The notes beneath the pieces are model-generated. The model ran no database searches. It was not told the DNA's origin and worked only from the letters and a program-made list of their open reading frames with translations. 64,000 nucleotides of DNA, from the NCBI GenBank assembly GCA_027487315.1, contig JAIYDW010000094.1, positions 1-64,000 of the forward strand, given 5' to 3'. Both the position numbers and the translations under genes were made by a program. The number at the start of each line of letters is the position of its first letter. Within the stretch, counting starts at the first letter, position 1. Positions 9,172 through 17,382 of this stretch are shown here, piece by piece. Source of the stretch: Verrucomicrobiaceae bacterium (GTDB lineage Bacteria > Verrucomicrobiota > Verrucomicrobiia > Verrucomicrobiales > Verrucomicrobiaceae).

Positions 9172-10451
9172 TGCGCCACCCCGATAACCTCGCCCCGCAA
9201 TACCGCATTTAGCGCATCTTGCAATTCAGAACCCATCGGCCGCCCCAACCGCGCACGACACAGGCACACCTCCAAACACCCCCGATACTTCATCCGCGGA
9301 TTCGGATTCCCCGCCGCGATCCGCACCGCTTCCAAGAACAGTCTCTCCCCCTTGTCTTCCGCGCCCAGCATCATGAAGCAGGCACCCGTCCACGCCAACC
9401 CATCCGGCTGATCCATGGGCTGCTGTGACCTCGCAAGATCCTCCAGCTTTTCAAAATAACCCTCCAACGCCTTTTCTTTCCCTCGGATCTTCCAGATCTC
9501 AGCCATCTTGAAGTACCGCTCTCCCCCTCCTTCTAGATGAAAGCCCATCTGCCCAAACGCCTTTTCAAACGCTACCTTCGCTTCTGCCTCCCTCTTCTGC
9601 TCTGCGAAGTATTTGGCCAAGTCCAATAACACATCCGCATGGTACGCGTTCGACTTCTCCAACAAAACTCCTATTCCCTCGAAGATCGCCTTTTCCTCCT
9701 CTTCATTTCGTTTCCCCCCAACTCCACCTGTTACCACTTCGAGTAACTTTCCTGCAGCCTCCACCATTTCAGGCACTGGCACCTTCGGAGCTTCCGCAAA
9801 ACCATCAGACATGACCCGCTTCAATCCCTCCTTTGTAAACTCGGCACCCCGCCGAATGCGTTGCACATGCGCTAAAACCACCGCTGCCATACGATCTCCA
9901 ATCAATTCATAACCCGCCAACCAAGCCGCCATCTCACTGTCACTCATCCCAGCTAGCGCCCCCACACCCGCCAGCCGCACTCGTAATACGGTCCGCTGCC
10001 AATCCTTCCACTGTCCCAACTCTCTCCCAATTTTTTCCAATACCTCGCGCGCTTCCGGCGCATTCCCAAGGATCAGCTTCCTCTCCAGAACCATCAGCCT
10101 CCCAACCTCAGAACGATAATCCTTAATGGTGCCGGCCATTTCGTCGGCCGCACTGGTCTGCCCGTTCCCCAAAAGCACCTCCATATACCGCAACCTTAAC
10201 CGACTCTCCAAATCACGATCCCCACCAATCAATTCCAAAAAATATAACCCGCTTCCAACCGGGTCCTTGCCATCCACTACCCTTTCCTTCTCCCCTACCG
10301 CATTGCCTACTCGAATGCCATCCGCCACCTCTGCCGGCAATCCCTTCAAGTCCACTCCGCCCGCTATCTCCTGCCCCTCCACCTCCCAATCCACCGTTAG
10401 CATACAAAACAAGCCGACTGCGAGCCTCCTTGTGTTGAATCCAATACTCAT
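9168..10451 (-). CDS. Secreted TPR-like protein coupled to the TonB-dependent receptor
   Basis: The product is 427 aa with a signal peptide (MSIGFNTRRLAVGLFCML..., cleaved near VEGQ). The remainder is helical and degenerate TPR-like, for example LRLRYMEVLLGNGQTSAADEMAG, YHADVLLDLAKYFAEQKREAE and FEKAFGQMGFHLEGGGERYF. No catalytic motif is seen. Its stop codon overlaps the receptor start (ATGA), so the two proteins are probably made in a fixed ratio and may work together in the periplasm. An intrinsic terminator lies just upstream, so this gene and the receptor may depend on read-through or their own promoter. Confidence 0.75.
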   Translation of the reverse strand: MSIGFNTRRLAVGLFCMLTVDWEVEGQEIAGGVDLKGLPAEVADGIRVGNAVGEKERVVDGKDPVGSGLYFLELIGGDRDLESRLRLRYMEVLLGNGQTSAADEMAGTIKDYRSEVGRLMVLERKLILGNAPEAREVLEKIGRELGQWKDWQRTVLRVRLAGVGALAGMSDSEMAAWLAGYELIGDRMAAVVLAHVQRIRRGAEFTKEGLKRVMSDGFAEAPKVPVPEMVEAAGKLLEVVTGGVGGKRNEEEEKAIFEGIGVLLEKSNAYHADVLLDLAKYFAEQKREAEAKVAFEKAFGQMGFHLEGGGERYFKMAEIWKIRGKEKALEGYFEKLEDLARSQQPMDQPDGLAWTGACFMMLGAEDKGERLFLEAVRIAAGNPNPRMKYRGCLEVCLCRARLGRPMGSELQDALNAVLRGEVIGVAQ

Positions 10452-10476
10452 GATGTTTGATCTTGTTTGATGAATG

Positions 10477-10511
10477 AAAAAAGGGGGGGCAATGCCGAAA
10501 CATTACCCCCC
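10477..10511 (-). terminator. Intrinsic terminator between the beta-helix gene and the TPR/receptor pair
   Basis: On the minus strand GGGGGGTAATG pairs with CATTGCCCCCC (one G-U pair) across a 6-nt loop, followed by a run of six T. It lies inside the 100-bp gap after the beta-helix gene. It would make upstream surface-protein transcripts more abundant than receptor transcripts. Confidence 0.85.
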
Positions 10512-10550
10512 GTGAAAAGCCACTGCTTTAGCAGCCTGTCAACTGACGAC

Positions 10551-12509
10551 TTACAGCGCAAACACGCGGTAAGTCACCGCTGCTCCAACCGTCGTCGTTG
10601 TGTCAGTCACCGACACTGCACCCGTCCCAGTCACAGGCGCTTTTTGCACCAGTGTCCAGACCTTGCCGTCTGTCGACTTCTCAACAACATAACGCAACCC
10701 GGTCACGGCGGTGAAGCCGATCGTTGGGTTCGTTCCTGACAAACCAATCGTCAAGAACGGACGGGCGACATTCGCTGTCTGCAAAACATTGAGTGACTCG
10801 AGTGTGCTCCAGCCCTTCATGTGGTTGTTGTCGCGCATCGCTCCGGCAAACGGCGCGTTGACCAACCCAGCAGGAGTCGCCACACCGTCATCAGTCCGGG
10901 CATTCGCAGCCGAGGCCAAGGTCGGATTGAACGCCTGGAAACGATACAACGGACAAACGTTCGCTGTCTCGAACCAAGGCGTGGCAATCTGCGAGGCCGT
11001 CTCTTCTGCAAGAGTCGTCAACTGACTCAGCACCGTTACGGTGTTTGAAGTCACTGTGCCTACCTCAGTCGCACCCGACACCGCTGGCGAGAAGGAATGC
11101 ACATTGCTCCAGGTCAACAAACTGGTGATGCTGCCCAGAGTTGCTGATTGGGTCGCCCGGCTAACACCGTTCGAACCAATGTTCTCCACCAATCCGTTGT
11201 AGAAGTCGCACTGCGCTTCAAGCCGAATCTGCAAGCCACGCTTTTGCGTGTCACCGGCAAGGAGCGTGCTGTTGTAGACTGCGAAGTCCGTTGCTGGCAA
11301 GCGATCAGCATCATTGCCCTCGCCACCATCCCACTCAAACAGGTTGTCATAGCGATAGTCCGTTCCAGTCTGAACCTGCCCAACACGAGTGTTGTTACCA
11401 GCCCAACCAGACCTCAAAGACGTGCTGGTTCCAACCGACGCGGTGTTCATCGTTCCTTGGATCGCCGTCCAGAACTGGTTCACACCACGATAACCTTCGT
11501 CACCGTCAAACGAATCATCCTGGTTCGCCGTCGAGAACAAATAGCGTGAGTTGTTCTTACCGCCAAACCACTCGAAGCCGTCATCCTGGTTTTGATAGGA
11601 CTCAATGTGCTCAAGCACCGTGCCCTGACCAACACCGCAAAGCGTCAACGAGTTGATTTCGTTGCCAACTGCGGGGTCACCGAGAACGAAACCGCCGTAG
11701 CGAATGACTACAAACCGCAGCACACCACTGCTGTCGTTGTCATTCAGACCACCGTAGCGCGAGCCGGACCCGTTATAGATCGGAACCGCGAGGTCGGTGG
11801 ACATCCCTTCTGGATAATCCGCACCAATGTTTGAATTCTGCGTAGGAGATGTGTCAGAGAAGTTCGTGTTGTGAAGATCCCAAATCCCGTCCGCAGGAGT
11901 GGTATCGACGCTTCCCGTCCCTTGGGCTACATAGCCCCGTCCGCAAACGACCACTCCACCCCAAAGTCCGGCCTTGGAGAAACCATTGTTTCCCTCAGGA
12001 CCGTCTGCAAAGTAGTTGGAATTCGCCAATTGAGGCACGCCAGCCGACAAAATAGTCGTTGCCGTTCCCCCGACGCTTGTAAACGTCGTTGGAACCGTAG
12101 CGTACCCGCCAGAAACGTTCGGATCGTCGATCGAGGTGAAGACGATCGGAGCATCTGCCGTTCCGTTCGCGATGATTTTACCGCCACGGGAAACCAACAA
12201 AGCGCCCGGCTCCGCCGTGATTCCACTCAGAGTGGTAGTCACACCACGAATGATGGTTCCAGGTTCGATCGTCAGCGTTGCACCATTGGAGACTTGGATC
12301 AAACGACGCAGCAAATACACATTGTCGCGAGTCCACCGTTGATCGGTAGTGATAAGGTTCCCATCGGTGATCGCCGCATTCGTGGAGTTCGCCGTCTGGT
12401 TGGTGCCGTTGGTCGTGCCAACGTTGACGAAGGCCGCCTGCGCGGTCCCCGCCCCAGCACCGGCCAGAGCCAGCAGCATGAGTAGTTTTTGAGATAAAGT
12501 TGTTTTCAT
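10551..12509 (-). CDS. Secreted right-handed beta-helix surface protein
   Basis: The product is 652 aa with a clear signal peptide (MKTTLSQKLLMLLALAGAGAG..., cleaved after AQA). The body opens with the pattern NVYLLRRLIQVSNGATLTIEPGT and is rich in G, N, D and short beta strands, as in parallel beta-helices. Typical segments are LTLCGVGQGTVLEHIESYQN and DDGFEWFGGKNNSRY. The last 60 residues form a small beta module (YVVEKSTDGKVWTLVQ) that resembles C-terminal domains of secreted Verrucomicrobia and Planctomycetes proteins. I recall similar proteins lying near TonB-dependent receptors in several phyla. It may be a surface binding partner or an exported cargo of the receptor. It has no barrel of its own, so it is not a classical autotransporter. 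Confidence 0.75.
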   Translation of the reverse strand: MKTTLSQKLLMLLALAGAGAGTAQAAFVNVGTTNGTNQTANSTNAAITDGNLITTDQRWTRDNVYLLRRLIQVSNGATLTIEPGTIIRGVTTTLSGITAEPGALLVSRGGKIIANGTADAPIVFTSIDDPNVSGGYATVPTTFTSVGGTATTILSAGVPQLANSNYFADGPEGNNGFSKAGLWGGVVVCGRGYVAQGTGSVDTTPADGIWDLHNTNFSDTSPTQNSNIGADYPEGMSTDLAVPIYNGSGSRYGGLNDNDSSGVLRFVVIRYGGFVLGDPAVGNEINSLTLCGVGQGTVLEHIESYQNQDDGFEWFGGKNNSRYLFSTANQDDSFDGDEGYRGVNQFWTAIQGTMNTASVGTSTSLRSGWAGNNTRVGQVQTGTDYRYDNLFEWDGGEGNDADRLPATDFAVYNSTLLAGDTQKRGLQIRLEAQCDFYNGLVENIGSNGVSRATQSATLGSITSLLTWSNVHSFSPAVSGATEVGTVTSNTVTVLSQLTTLAEETASQIATPWFETANVCPLYRFQAFNPTLASAANARTDDGVATPAGLVNAPFAGAMRDNNHMKGWSTLESLNVLQTANVARPFLTIGLSGTNPTIGFTAVTGLRYVVEKSTDGKVWTLVQKAPVTGTGAVSVTDTTTTVGAAVTYRVFAL

Positions 12510-12555
12510 GAATGAAGAATTTGAAAGGTTGGTTTCAGTTTCGAATGAAGTTGAA

Positions 12556-13215
12556 TCACGCCTTAGCAGCGCGACGACGACGGAACATCACACCCGTCAG
12601 ACCAATCAGACCAAGCAATGCACGGCTAGGCTCAGGAATCGCCGCCAAACGGTGAGCGCTTGTGCTTGGATCAGCGGAAGCGGTGCCGATGTGCGCCACC
12701 ATGCCGGAACCCGAGTCCAGACCAAAGTTAAAGTCGGTGCTCGTGACCAAGTCTTCGTTGTCGTTCCACAACCAACCGAAGTCAAAGGCACTGAATACCC
12801 CGACTTCAGTCGAGAGATTGAACGATGCACCATTGTACACTAGAGCATAAATGGTTCCACCAGCGATGTCCCCAGCGACGTTGGCATTGTTGAATGCTCC
12901 GGTGCTAAGGTCGTACGGGAGGGTCGTCAAACCGTTCGTCGTGGTCCGATTGCCTGTTGTACCATAGGTCAGAGTGGTATCGAATGACGATGCCGAGATG
13001 TTCTGGCTGAGGATCTGGAAAAACGAACCGTACAGCGCGGGGCGCGACTGTGAGAAGTCCGTAGAAGGCGCAAAGTAACCTAGCTCGATGGTGCCGCTTG
13101 TCATAAGCGTCCCATTGCTCAGAGCAAGGTTGTCTGCCCAACCAAGATTCAGAGTTGCAGCGTTCGACGCGAAAGGCAAGGCAAGGAGGACTGAGAGAAG
13201 TAATGATTTTTTCAT
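12556..13215 (-). CDS. PEP-CTERM sorting-domain protein
   Basis: The product is 219 aa. It has a signal peptide (MKKSLLLSVLLALPFASNAAT), a beta-rich ectodomain of about 170 residues, and a complete C-terminal sorting signal: IPEP, a hydrophobic span ALLGLIGLTGVMF, then RRRRAAKA. PEP-CTERM signals are processed by an exosortase, and such genes usually coexist with EPS loci like the one at 28-64 kb. No exosortase lies in this window. The ectodomain is homologous to the first ~190 residues of the 1215-aa protein at 21382-25029 (shared TTLPYDLST, GDIAGG-IYA, FGFGLDS/FNFGLDS, GTASADP). The gene lies 46 bp upstream of the beta-helix gene and is probably co-transcribed with it. Confidence 0.92.
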   Translation of the reverse strand: MKKSLLLSVLLALPFASNAATLNLGWADNLALSNGTLMTSGTIELGYFAPSTDFSQSRPALYGSFFQILSQNISASSFDTTLTYGTTGNRTTTNGLTTLPYDLSTGAFNNANVAGDIAGGTIYALVYNGASFNLSTEVGVFSAFDFGWLWNDNEDLVTSTDFNFGLDSGSGMVAHIGTASADPSTSAHRLAAIPEPSRALLGLIGLTGVMFRRRRAAKA

Positions 13216-13318
13216 GGTATTTAGTATTGAGTTTGAGATGTCTTTTGATTTTTTAGATTTGAATATTTTCTAGATTTGAACTTTTGGCGGCACGAAGCAT
13301 GCAGCCGCTGACGATCCA

Positions 13319-14302
13319 TTATTCGGCGAAAGGTTGGGGGAAGGAGATACCATTTGGGTTCCGGTCGATAGCCAACAATGCCTTGCCCGGCCGGATGGTC
13401 ACGGCAGTTGTGATCGGCGTCCCTGTCCCACTTGTGTCCGTCACAGGGTACCAGTTACCGTTGTTCTTGCGCCAGTAACCCACGAGAAGCCCACTGTTTT
13501 CGAGATAGACTGAGTCCGAAAGGGACAAGCTGGCGTTCGAAGTAACCCCCAAACCAGCCTCAATCAAAGGCACTTCAACCAAGAACGGATTGTTCACAAC
13601 GTTGTTCGCTGGGCTCGCCGTTGTCCGGGAAAGGAATCTCCCTGTAAGCGCCTCACCCTGAACTGTCAGTGTCCGTGCCGCACCGCCGCGACGCACGATG
13701 AGAAGGCCCTTGCCAAATGGAACTTGGACATTCGGGGTAAGCGCGTTTCCAACAACAGCTTTCCAACCAACGTTCACATGGTGCCAGTAACCAGTAAAGG
13801 TCCCACCACTTTCAACATACACAGTGTCGGAAAGTGAAGAAGATGACGAAGTCAAAATCTGAACCGCCGATTGTGCACCTGTTCCAATCAACGTCTCCAA
13901 CGTGAACTGTTCAAAGATTTGAAACTCATCACCTGCCTCAGGTGTGACCGCCAATTCGACGTCCACCGAACTGGTGCCGTTGCCTGTGATCCGCAGCACG
14001 CGACCATAAGCACCCGTTGCATCACCAGGATCAACGTCGGTTGCAATATAGATCGAGTGATTGGTCAACGCGTTCGCCACGAGTGTCACACCGCTAAGGT
14101 TGATCGTAAGTCCAGAGACGGAAGCGACAGTACCCTCGAAAGGCACGCTCCTCGGAAAGGGGACCGCCACGAGATTCGTTGCACTTGCAGTCAAACTCGT
14201 CCGGATAATCCCACTGGTGGGACTAACAGGCAGTTGACCCCAACTGGCTCCGGCGGACAGAGCCGCGGCCAGTAAAGTGAGGATGGATGTTTTGATTTTC
14301 AT
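13319..14302 (-). CDS. TIGR02597-like secreted protein
   Basis: I start at the ATG at 14302 (327 aa) rather than the track start at 14443, because 14302 opens directly with a signal peptide (MKIKTSILTLLAAALSAGASWGQ). The rest is beta-rich: ATNLVAVPFPRSVPFEGTV, SIYIATDVDPGDATGAYGRV, DTVYVESGGTFTGYWHHV and, repeated later, DSVYLENSGLLVGYWRKN. This matches my memory of TIGR02597, a paralogous secreted family in Verrucomicrobia with no known function. It heads the minus-strand cluster that leads to the TonB-dependent receptor. The two related halves suggest an internal duplication. Confidence 0.7.
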   Translation of the reverse strand: MKIKTSILTLLAAALSAGASWGQLPVSPTSGIIRTSLTASATNLVAVPFPRSVPFEGTVASVSGLTINLSGVTLVANALTNHSIYIATDVDPGDATGAYGRVLRITGNGTSSVDVELAVTPEAGDEFQIFEQFTLETLIGTGAQSAVQILTSSSSSLSDTVYVESGGTFTGYWHHVNVGWKAVVGNALTPNVQVPFGKGLLIVRRGGAARTLTVQGEALTGRFLSRTTASPANNVVNNPFLVEVPLIEAGLGVTSNASLSLSDSVYLENSGLLVGYWRKNNGNWYPVTDTSGTGTPITTAVTIRPGKALLAIDRNPNGISFPQPFAE

Positions 14303-14426
14303 GTGTGTTGTTTGGATGGTATTGGTCTTGGTTGTTTGCTTTTCTGGCTGGGTTTGGTGCACATGTCGATAGGTCTTACCGACGCCCATTCCTGCCCCAC
14401 GAGGAGGAGGTTGCCAAACAGTCGAA

Positions 14427-14444
14427 GGGAACACTTTCGTCACT
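14427..14444. promoter_or_regulatory. Imperfect copy of the TGTGAC-N6-GTCACA motif
   Basis: The sequence reads GGGAAC-ACTTTC-GTCACT. The right arm and the T-rich centre are kept and the left arm is degenerate. It lies 125 bp upstream of the TIGR02597-like start. Confidence 0.35.
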
Positions 14445-14608
14445 TCATCGAATCACCAGCCTAAGAACTGGCATTCCGCGTTTTTTCGCAGGGTCCAATT
14501 CAAATGGATGATTGATGGAAACATGAATGAAAATGGTCGCATGTCTGCTGCTTGACACGATTGAGCGCTCGCATTATCACATGGCCTCGTCCTGCACAGC
14601 GGGCTTTG

Positions 14609-14626
14609 GGTGACAATTTCGTCAAG
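14609..14626. promoter_or_regulatory. Imperfect copy of the TGTGAC-N6-GTCACA motif
   Basis: The sequence reads GGTGAC-AATTTC-GTCAAG, about 60 bp before the lipoprotein start at 14686, the same distance as the perfect copy before the DUF3450 gene. Confidence 0.4.
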
Positions 14627-14685
14627 TACACGCCGTTGCTAAGCCCCAGGCTTCGTGAATCAATCGCCTCTCATTCTCTCTCCAC

Positions 14686-15207
14686 ATGCGCACCACATTG
14701 CTACCCACCCTGGCCCTATCCTTGACACTCCTCACCCAGTGCACAACACTCCCTCAATCAACGCTCTTTGAAGCTCATCCCAGCTTGGTTAAAGACAAAT
14801 CACAACCTTCAGACGCTCCCGTCACCTCGAAGACCTACAAGCTTCCATCAGACTGGAATGGAGACGGCTGGGTCATCAAACGCGGCGCGGAAATCCGCTT
14901 CAATGCCGATGGCACCGGCGAATTCTCCTGCGTCACCTACGCCCATTCCGAACTCGCCCTTCCCAACGCCGTCCAGTTCCAAGCCCTCCAATACGGCCCT
15001 GATGGCAACCTCCTCTTCGGGGTTCCTTCTAGTGATGTCGGTGAATCCCTTCACCTCCGCTCAGCCATGCGCGACTACCCCTACCGCATGCCCTTTGGCT
15101 TCAACAAAGCCTACTTCAAAGACCTGACCACCGTCCGCTTCATGGGCAGACTCCTCAAACCCATGGTCCCTCCCCTCCCCGCCCCCCCACCCATGTCGTC
15201 CAAATAG
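14686..15207 (+). CDS. Small lipoprotein of unknown function
   Basis: The product is 173 aa. The N-terminus is a lipoprotein signal (MRTTLLPTLALSLTLLTQC, lipobox Cys19). The mature part is compact and beta-rich: WVIKRGAEIRFNADGTGEFS, LQYGPDGNLLFGV and FNKAYFKDLTTVRFMGRLL. It ends with a Pro-rich tail (PPLPAPPPMSSK). I do not recognise the family. It diverges from the TIGR02597/receptor cluster and is followed by a strong terminator, so it is monocistronic. Confidence 0.75.
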   Translation: MRTTLLPTLALSLTLLTQCTTLPQSTLFEAHPSLVKDKSQPSDAPVTSKTYKLPSDWNGDGWVIKRGAEIRFNADGTGEFSCVTYAHSELALPNAVQFQALQYGPDGNLLFGVPSSDVGESLHLRSAMRDYPYRMPFGFNKAYFKDLTTVRFMGRLLKPMVPPLPAPPPMSSK

Positions 15208-15250
15208 TTTCAAGTGCCAGTTCCCTCACTTGACACTCCCAACCCCTTCA

Positions 15251-15280
15251 AAAGGCCGCCCATCCCAGGCGGCCTTTTTC
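15251..15280 (+). terminator. Intrinsic terminator after the lipoprotein gene
   Basis: AAAGGCCGCC and GGCGGCCTTT form a 10-bp stem across an 8-nt loop, followed by more T. It lies about 45 bp after the stop at 15207 and would also work partly on the opposite strand. Confidence 0.85.
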
Positions 15281-15293
15281 ATTTCCACAATCT

Positions 15294-15466
15294 GCAGCCG
15301 AGCGAAGTAAGACAACCGCAGCAAAGCGGAGATAGCCGAAGGCAAACAGCCACAAGCTGCCCGTAGGGCGAGGCCGGTGCGCCTCATCACTCCGCAGCCG
15401 AGCAGAGCGAGACCGACAGCCATAGGCTGCCCGCAGAGCGAGGCCGGCGGGCCTCGTCAATCCCAT
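15294..15466. repeat. REP-like tandem units with internal hairpins
   Basis: GCAGCCGAGC occurs at 15294 and 15394, with a related GCAGCAAAGC at 15318. Each main copy continues into CAGCC-(3 nt)-GCTG and then GAGGCCGGYGSGCCTC, two hairpins in series; the equivalent parts are 70 bp apart. This looks like a BIME/REP arrangement. Confidence 0.65.
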
Positions 15467-15713
15467 GTCAACCCTCACCCCGCTTTTCAGCCATTCTAAC
15501 ACCCCTCATTCAATTCGTAAAATTCGCGCCATTCGTGGTTCAAACACCAACCAAATCTATTCACCTCCATCACTTCCCTGGCCCTTCTCTCCCGAGCCTT
15601 TCAGATTTCCTTCTTCAAAGTTCAACACGACTCCAACTCTATTCGCCTCATCGCCCTCTCCGCGCCTCTGCGTGCCCGCAATCCCTCCTCCTTCACCCTT
15701 CACCCTTCACCCA

Positions 15714-15749
15714 TCAACGTTCGAAGTTCAACGTTCAACGTTCAAAGCT
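15714..15749. repeat. Short tandem GTTCAA/ACGTTC repeat overlapping the end of a gene
   Basis: ACGTTCGAAGTTCAACGTTCAACGTTC consists of slightly varied 7-8 bp steps. It overlaps the 3' end of the BamD-like gene and encodes its last residues (GALNVER), so the protein C-terminus may have been extended into repeat DNA. Confidence 0.5.
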
Positions 15750-16834
15750 CCCCCCTCCTCCTCCTCCCAATTCTCAAAATCAAACACATCAAGCCCCATC
15801 TCTTCAGGAAGCGGCATCAACCCCTCAGGCAAGCCCAGACCCGGTAAACCATCGCCCTGCTTCGGGGCATCCTTCAATTCAGGATACTTCTCCATCAGGG
15901 CCATCACCCGCTCCCTCAATCCACTCCCTTCCGTGGCCAACTCCGGAAAACGCGACGCCAGTTCCCGGTAGTACACCGCCGCCGCCCGCTCATTCCCCCG
16001 CGCCTGATAGTATTCCGCCAGTTGCACCAAATCAGCCTTCTCACCATGGCGCACCTCATCCAAACATCGCCTCGCCTGAGCCGCCTTATCACTCTCTGGA
16101 TAGCGAGCCAAGAACCACTGCATCGCCATGGCCGCACGCTCACGATGCGTCGGCGCGCCACCCTTCATCTTCAGCCAATTCTTATACAAGATATACGCCA
16201 CCTGATACGCCGAGTCATCCGCCAACGCGTGCTTCGGAAACCGATCCAAAAAATCCTCATGCTGCATCGCCGCCTGAGGTGCCTTCCCTTCCTTCTCCAA
16301 TGCGACCGCCAGGTAATAATTCGCTTCCGCAGCAAACTCCACATACGGTCCATTCTCAACCACGATCCGCAACATCGATGAGACCTGCTCACGCTTCGGC
16401 ATGTCCTTGGGCGCCCTCCCATCGGGCATCCTGCCCAAAGCATCATAACGCGTCAGCACCTTAAGAGCGATCTCAAACTGCTTCCGCAGCGCCTTCTCAA
16501 AGTGCCCCGCAAAATGATCAATCAGGATCTGCAACGCATCAAAGGCAGCAATGTAGTCGCCAAACGCTTCATTCAGTCGCACGACCTCCCAGTGCGCCCT
16601 CGCCGCAACGCTCGTCCTCGGATACGCTTTCACCAACGCCGCATAGCGATCCAATGCCTCAGAAGGTCTCCCTGAAACAGCATCCTTCTGCGCCTTCTCA
16701 AACAGATTGGCCGCCCGGCGCTCCAGATCCTGCTCCTTGGTGATGATCGCCCCATCCGCACGCAAATGCCCTAAGACCAGCCACATCAAACACCACGGAA
16801 CGATCGTCCCTCTCCGAATGGCTGCGGGAGTCAT
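15728..16834 (-). CDS. BamD/YfiO-like TPR outer-membrane assembly protein
   Basis: The product is 368 aa with a signal peptide (MTPAAIRRGTIVPWCLMWLVLGH...). It contains TPR repeats with the BamD rhythm: GRPSEALDRYAALVKAYPRTSVAARAHW, YYLAVALEKEGKAPQAAMQHEDFLDRFPKH (read as two helices), then FLARYPESDKAAQARRCLDEV and YYRELASRFPELA. The C-terminal 45 residues are Gly/Pro/Glu-rich. BamD-family lipoproteins support barrel assembly in the outer membrane. No lipobox Cys is visible here, so it may be soluble in the periplasm. It lies 9 bp after a lipoprotein gene and closes a four-gene operon that also encodes two barrels. Confidence 0.7.
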   Translation of the reverse strand: MTPAAIRRGTIVPWCLMWLVLGHLRADGAIITKEQDLERRAANLFEKAQKDAVSGRPSEALDRYAALVKAYPRTSVAARAHWEVVRLNEAFGDYIAAFDALQILIDHFAGHFEKALRKQFEIALKVLTRYDALGRMPDGRAPKDMPKREQVSSMLRIVVENGPYVEFAAEANYYLAVALEKEGKAPQAAMQHEDFLDRFPKHALADDSAYQVAYILYKNWLKMKGGAPTHRERAAMAMQWFLARYPESDKAAQARRCLDEVRHGEKADLVQLAEYYQARGNERAAAVYYRELASRFPELATEGSGLRERVMALMEKYPELKDAPKQGDGLPGLGLPEGLMPLPEEMGLDVFDFENWEEEEGGALNVER

Positions 16835-16843
16835 GGAACAAGG

Positions 16844-17347
16844 TCAGGTACCAGGCACTGCCGGATTAGGACTCGCCGGCATCGGTAGCAATCCTCCGTC
16901 CATCGGCATGCTCCCAAGCCCCTCCGTCCCACTGAATTGCCCCGGCGCATAAATCGTGCTCAACTCTTCCTTGGGCCGTTTGCCGTAGGTCACCTTTCCG
17001 AGCGTGACAAAAATGGTCATATTGTTGGCCGGATTCTCCACCTTCACTTCAGCCCCTGGATACAAGTTCTCAACCAAACCCGAATTCGGACCCTCAGCAT
17101 CAACGTGGGGAACCCCCTCCTCATCGGCAATCGTGTAATCGAAACTCAGTATCTCACGACCCACATTCCGGAACTTCGCCGAATACTCGATCGTCTCCTC
17201 GTCAACAACTTCGTTAACGACATACAAGGCAATCGGGTGATTCTTAAACACCACCTTCCGGGTCCGATAAGTCTGGCAGGAAACCAAACAACTCGCCCCA
17301 ACAACAAGGACTACCGACAACGACAACAAACGACTCGTAAGCTTCAT
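16844..17347 (-). CDS. Lipoprotein of unknown function, YcfL-like layout
   Basis: I start at the ATG at 17347 (167 aa), which begins a lipoprotein signal MKLTSRLLSLSVVLVVGASC with lipobox LVSC shortly after. The mature part has a beta-sandwich-like segment (IEYSAKFRNVGREILSFDYT, then GAEVKVENPANNMTIFVTLG). This is loosely like YcfL/DUF1425 lipoproteins, in which a residue string describing added disorder precedes an NxT-rich strand. That resemblance is weak. The tail is Met/Pro/Gly-rich (GSMPMDGGLLPMPASPNP). It sits between the barrel genes and the BamD-like gene, so envelope assembly or cell-wall synthesis is plausible. Confidence 0.65.
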   Translation of the reverse strand: MKLTSRLLSLSVVLVVGASCLVSCQTYRTRKVVFKNHPIALYVVNEVVDEETIEYSAKFRNVGREILSFDYTIADEEGVPHVDAEGPNSGLVENLYPGAEVKVENPANNMTIFVTLGKVTYGKRPKEELSTIYAPGQFSGTEGLGSMPMDGGLLPMPASPNPAVPGT

Positions 17348-17382
17348 AGGATGAACTAGAAAAAGATAGAGGCTGACGGCAA

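Larger units (their letters stand above)
14303..14685. promoter_or_regulatory. Divergent intergenic region with two palindrome-like sites
   Basis: This is 383 bp between the TIGR02597-like gene (minus) and a lipoprotein gene (plus). It holds two imperfect copies of the TGTGAC-N6-GTCACA motif, at 14427-14444 and 14609-14626. No ORF here looks real. Confidence 0.5.
15208..15727. other. Repeat-rich spacer between convergent genes
   Basis: This 520-bp stretch has no credible gene. It holds a terminator (15251-15280), two REP-like hairpin units (15294-15466), and low-complexity words such as ATTCGTAAAATTCGCGCC and CTCCGCGCCTCTGCGTG. Confidence 0.6.

Noticed and set aside
9172-10550. Cobalamin or other riboswitch before the TonB-dependent receptor
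   Set aside because: The receptor start overlaps the preceding gene and the only gap upstream is 100 bp, holding a terminator; no riboswitch core seen.
13290-13314. Terminator between the TIGR02597-like and PEP-CTERM genes
   Set aside because: Only a 5-bp GCGGC/GCCGC stem with a large loop and no T-run; too weak.
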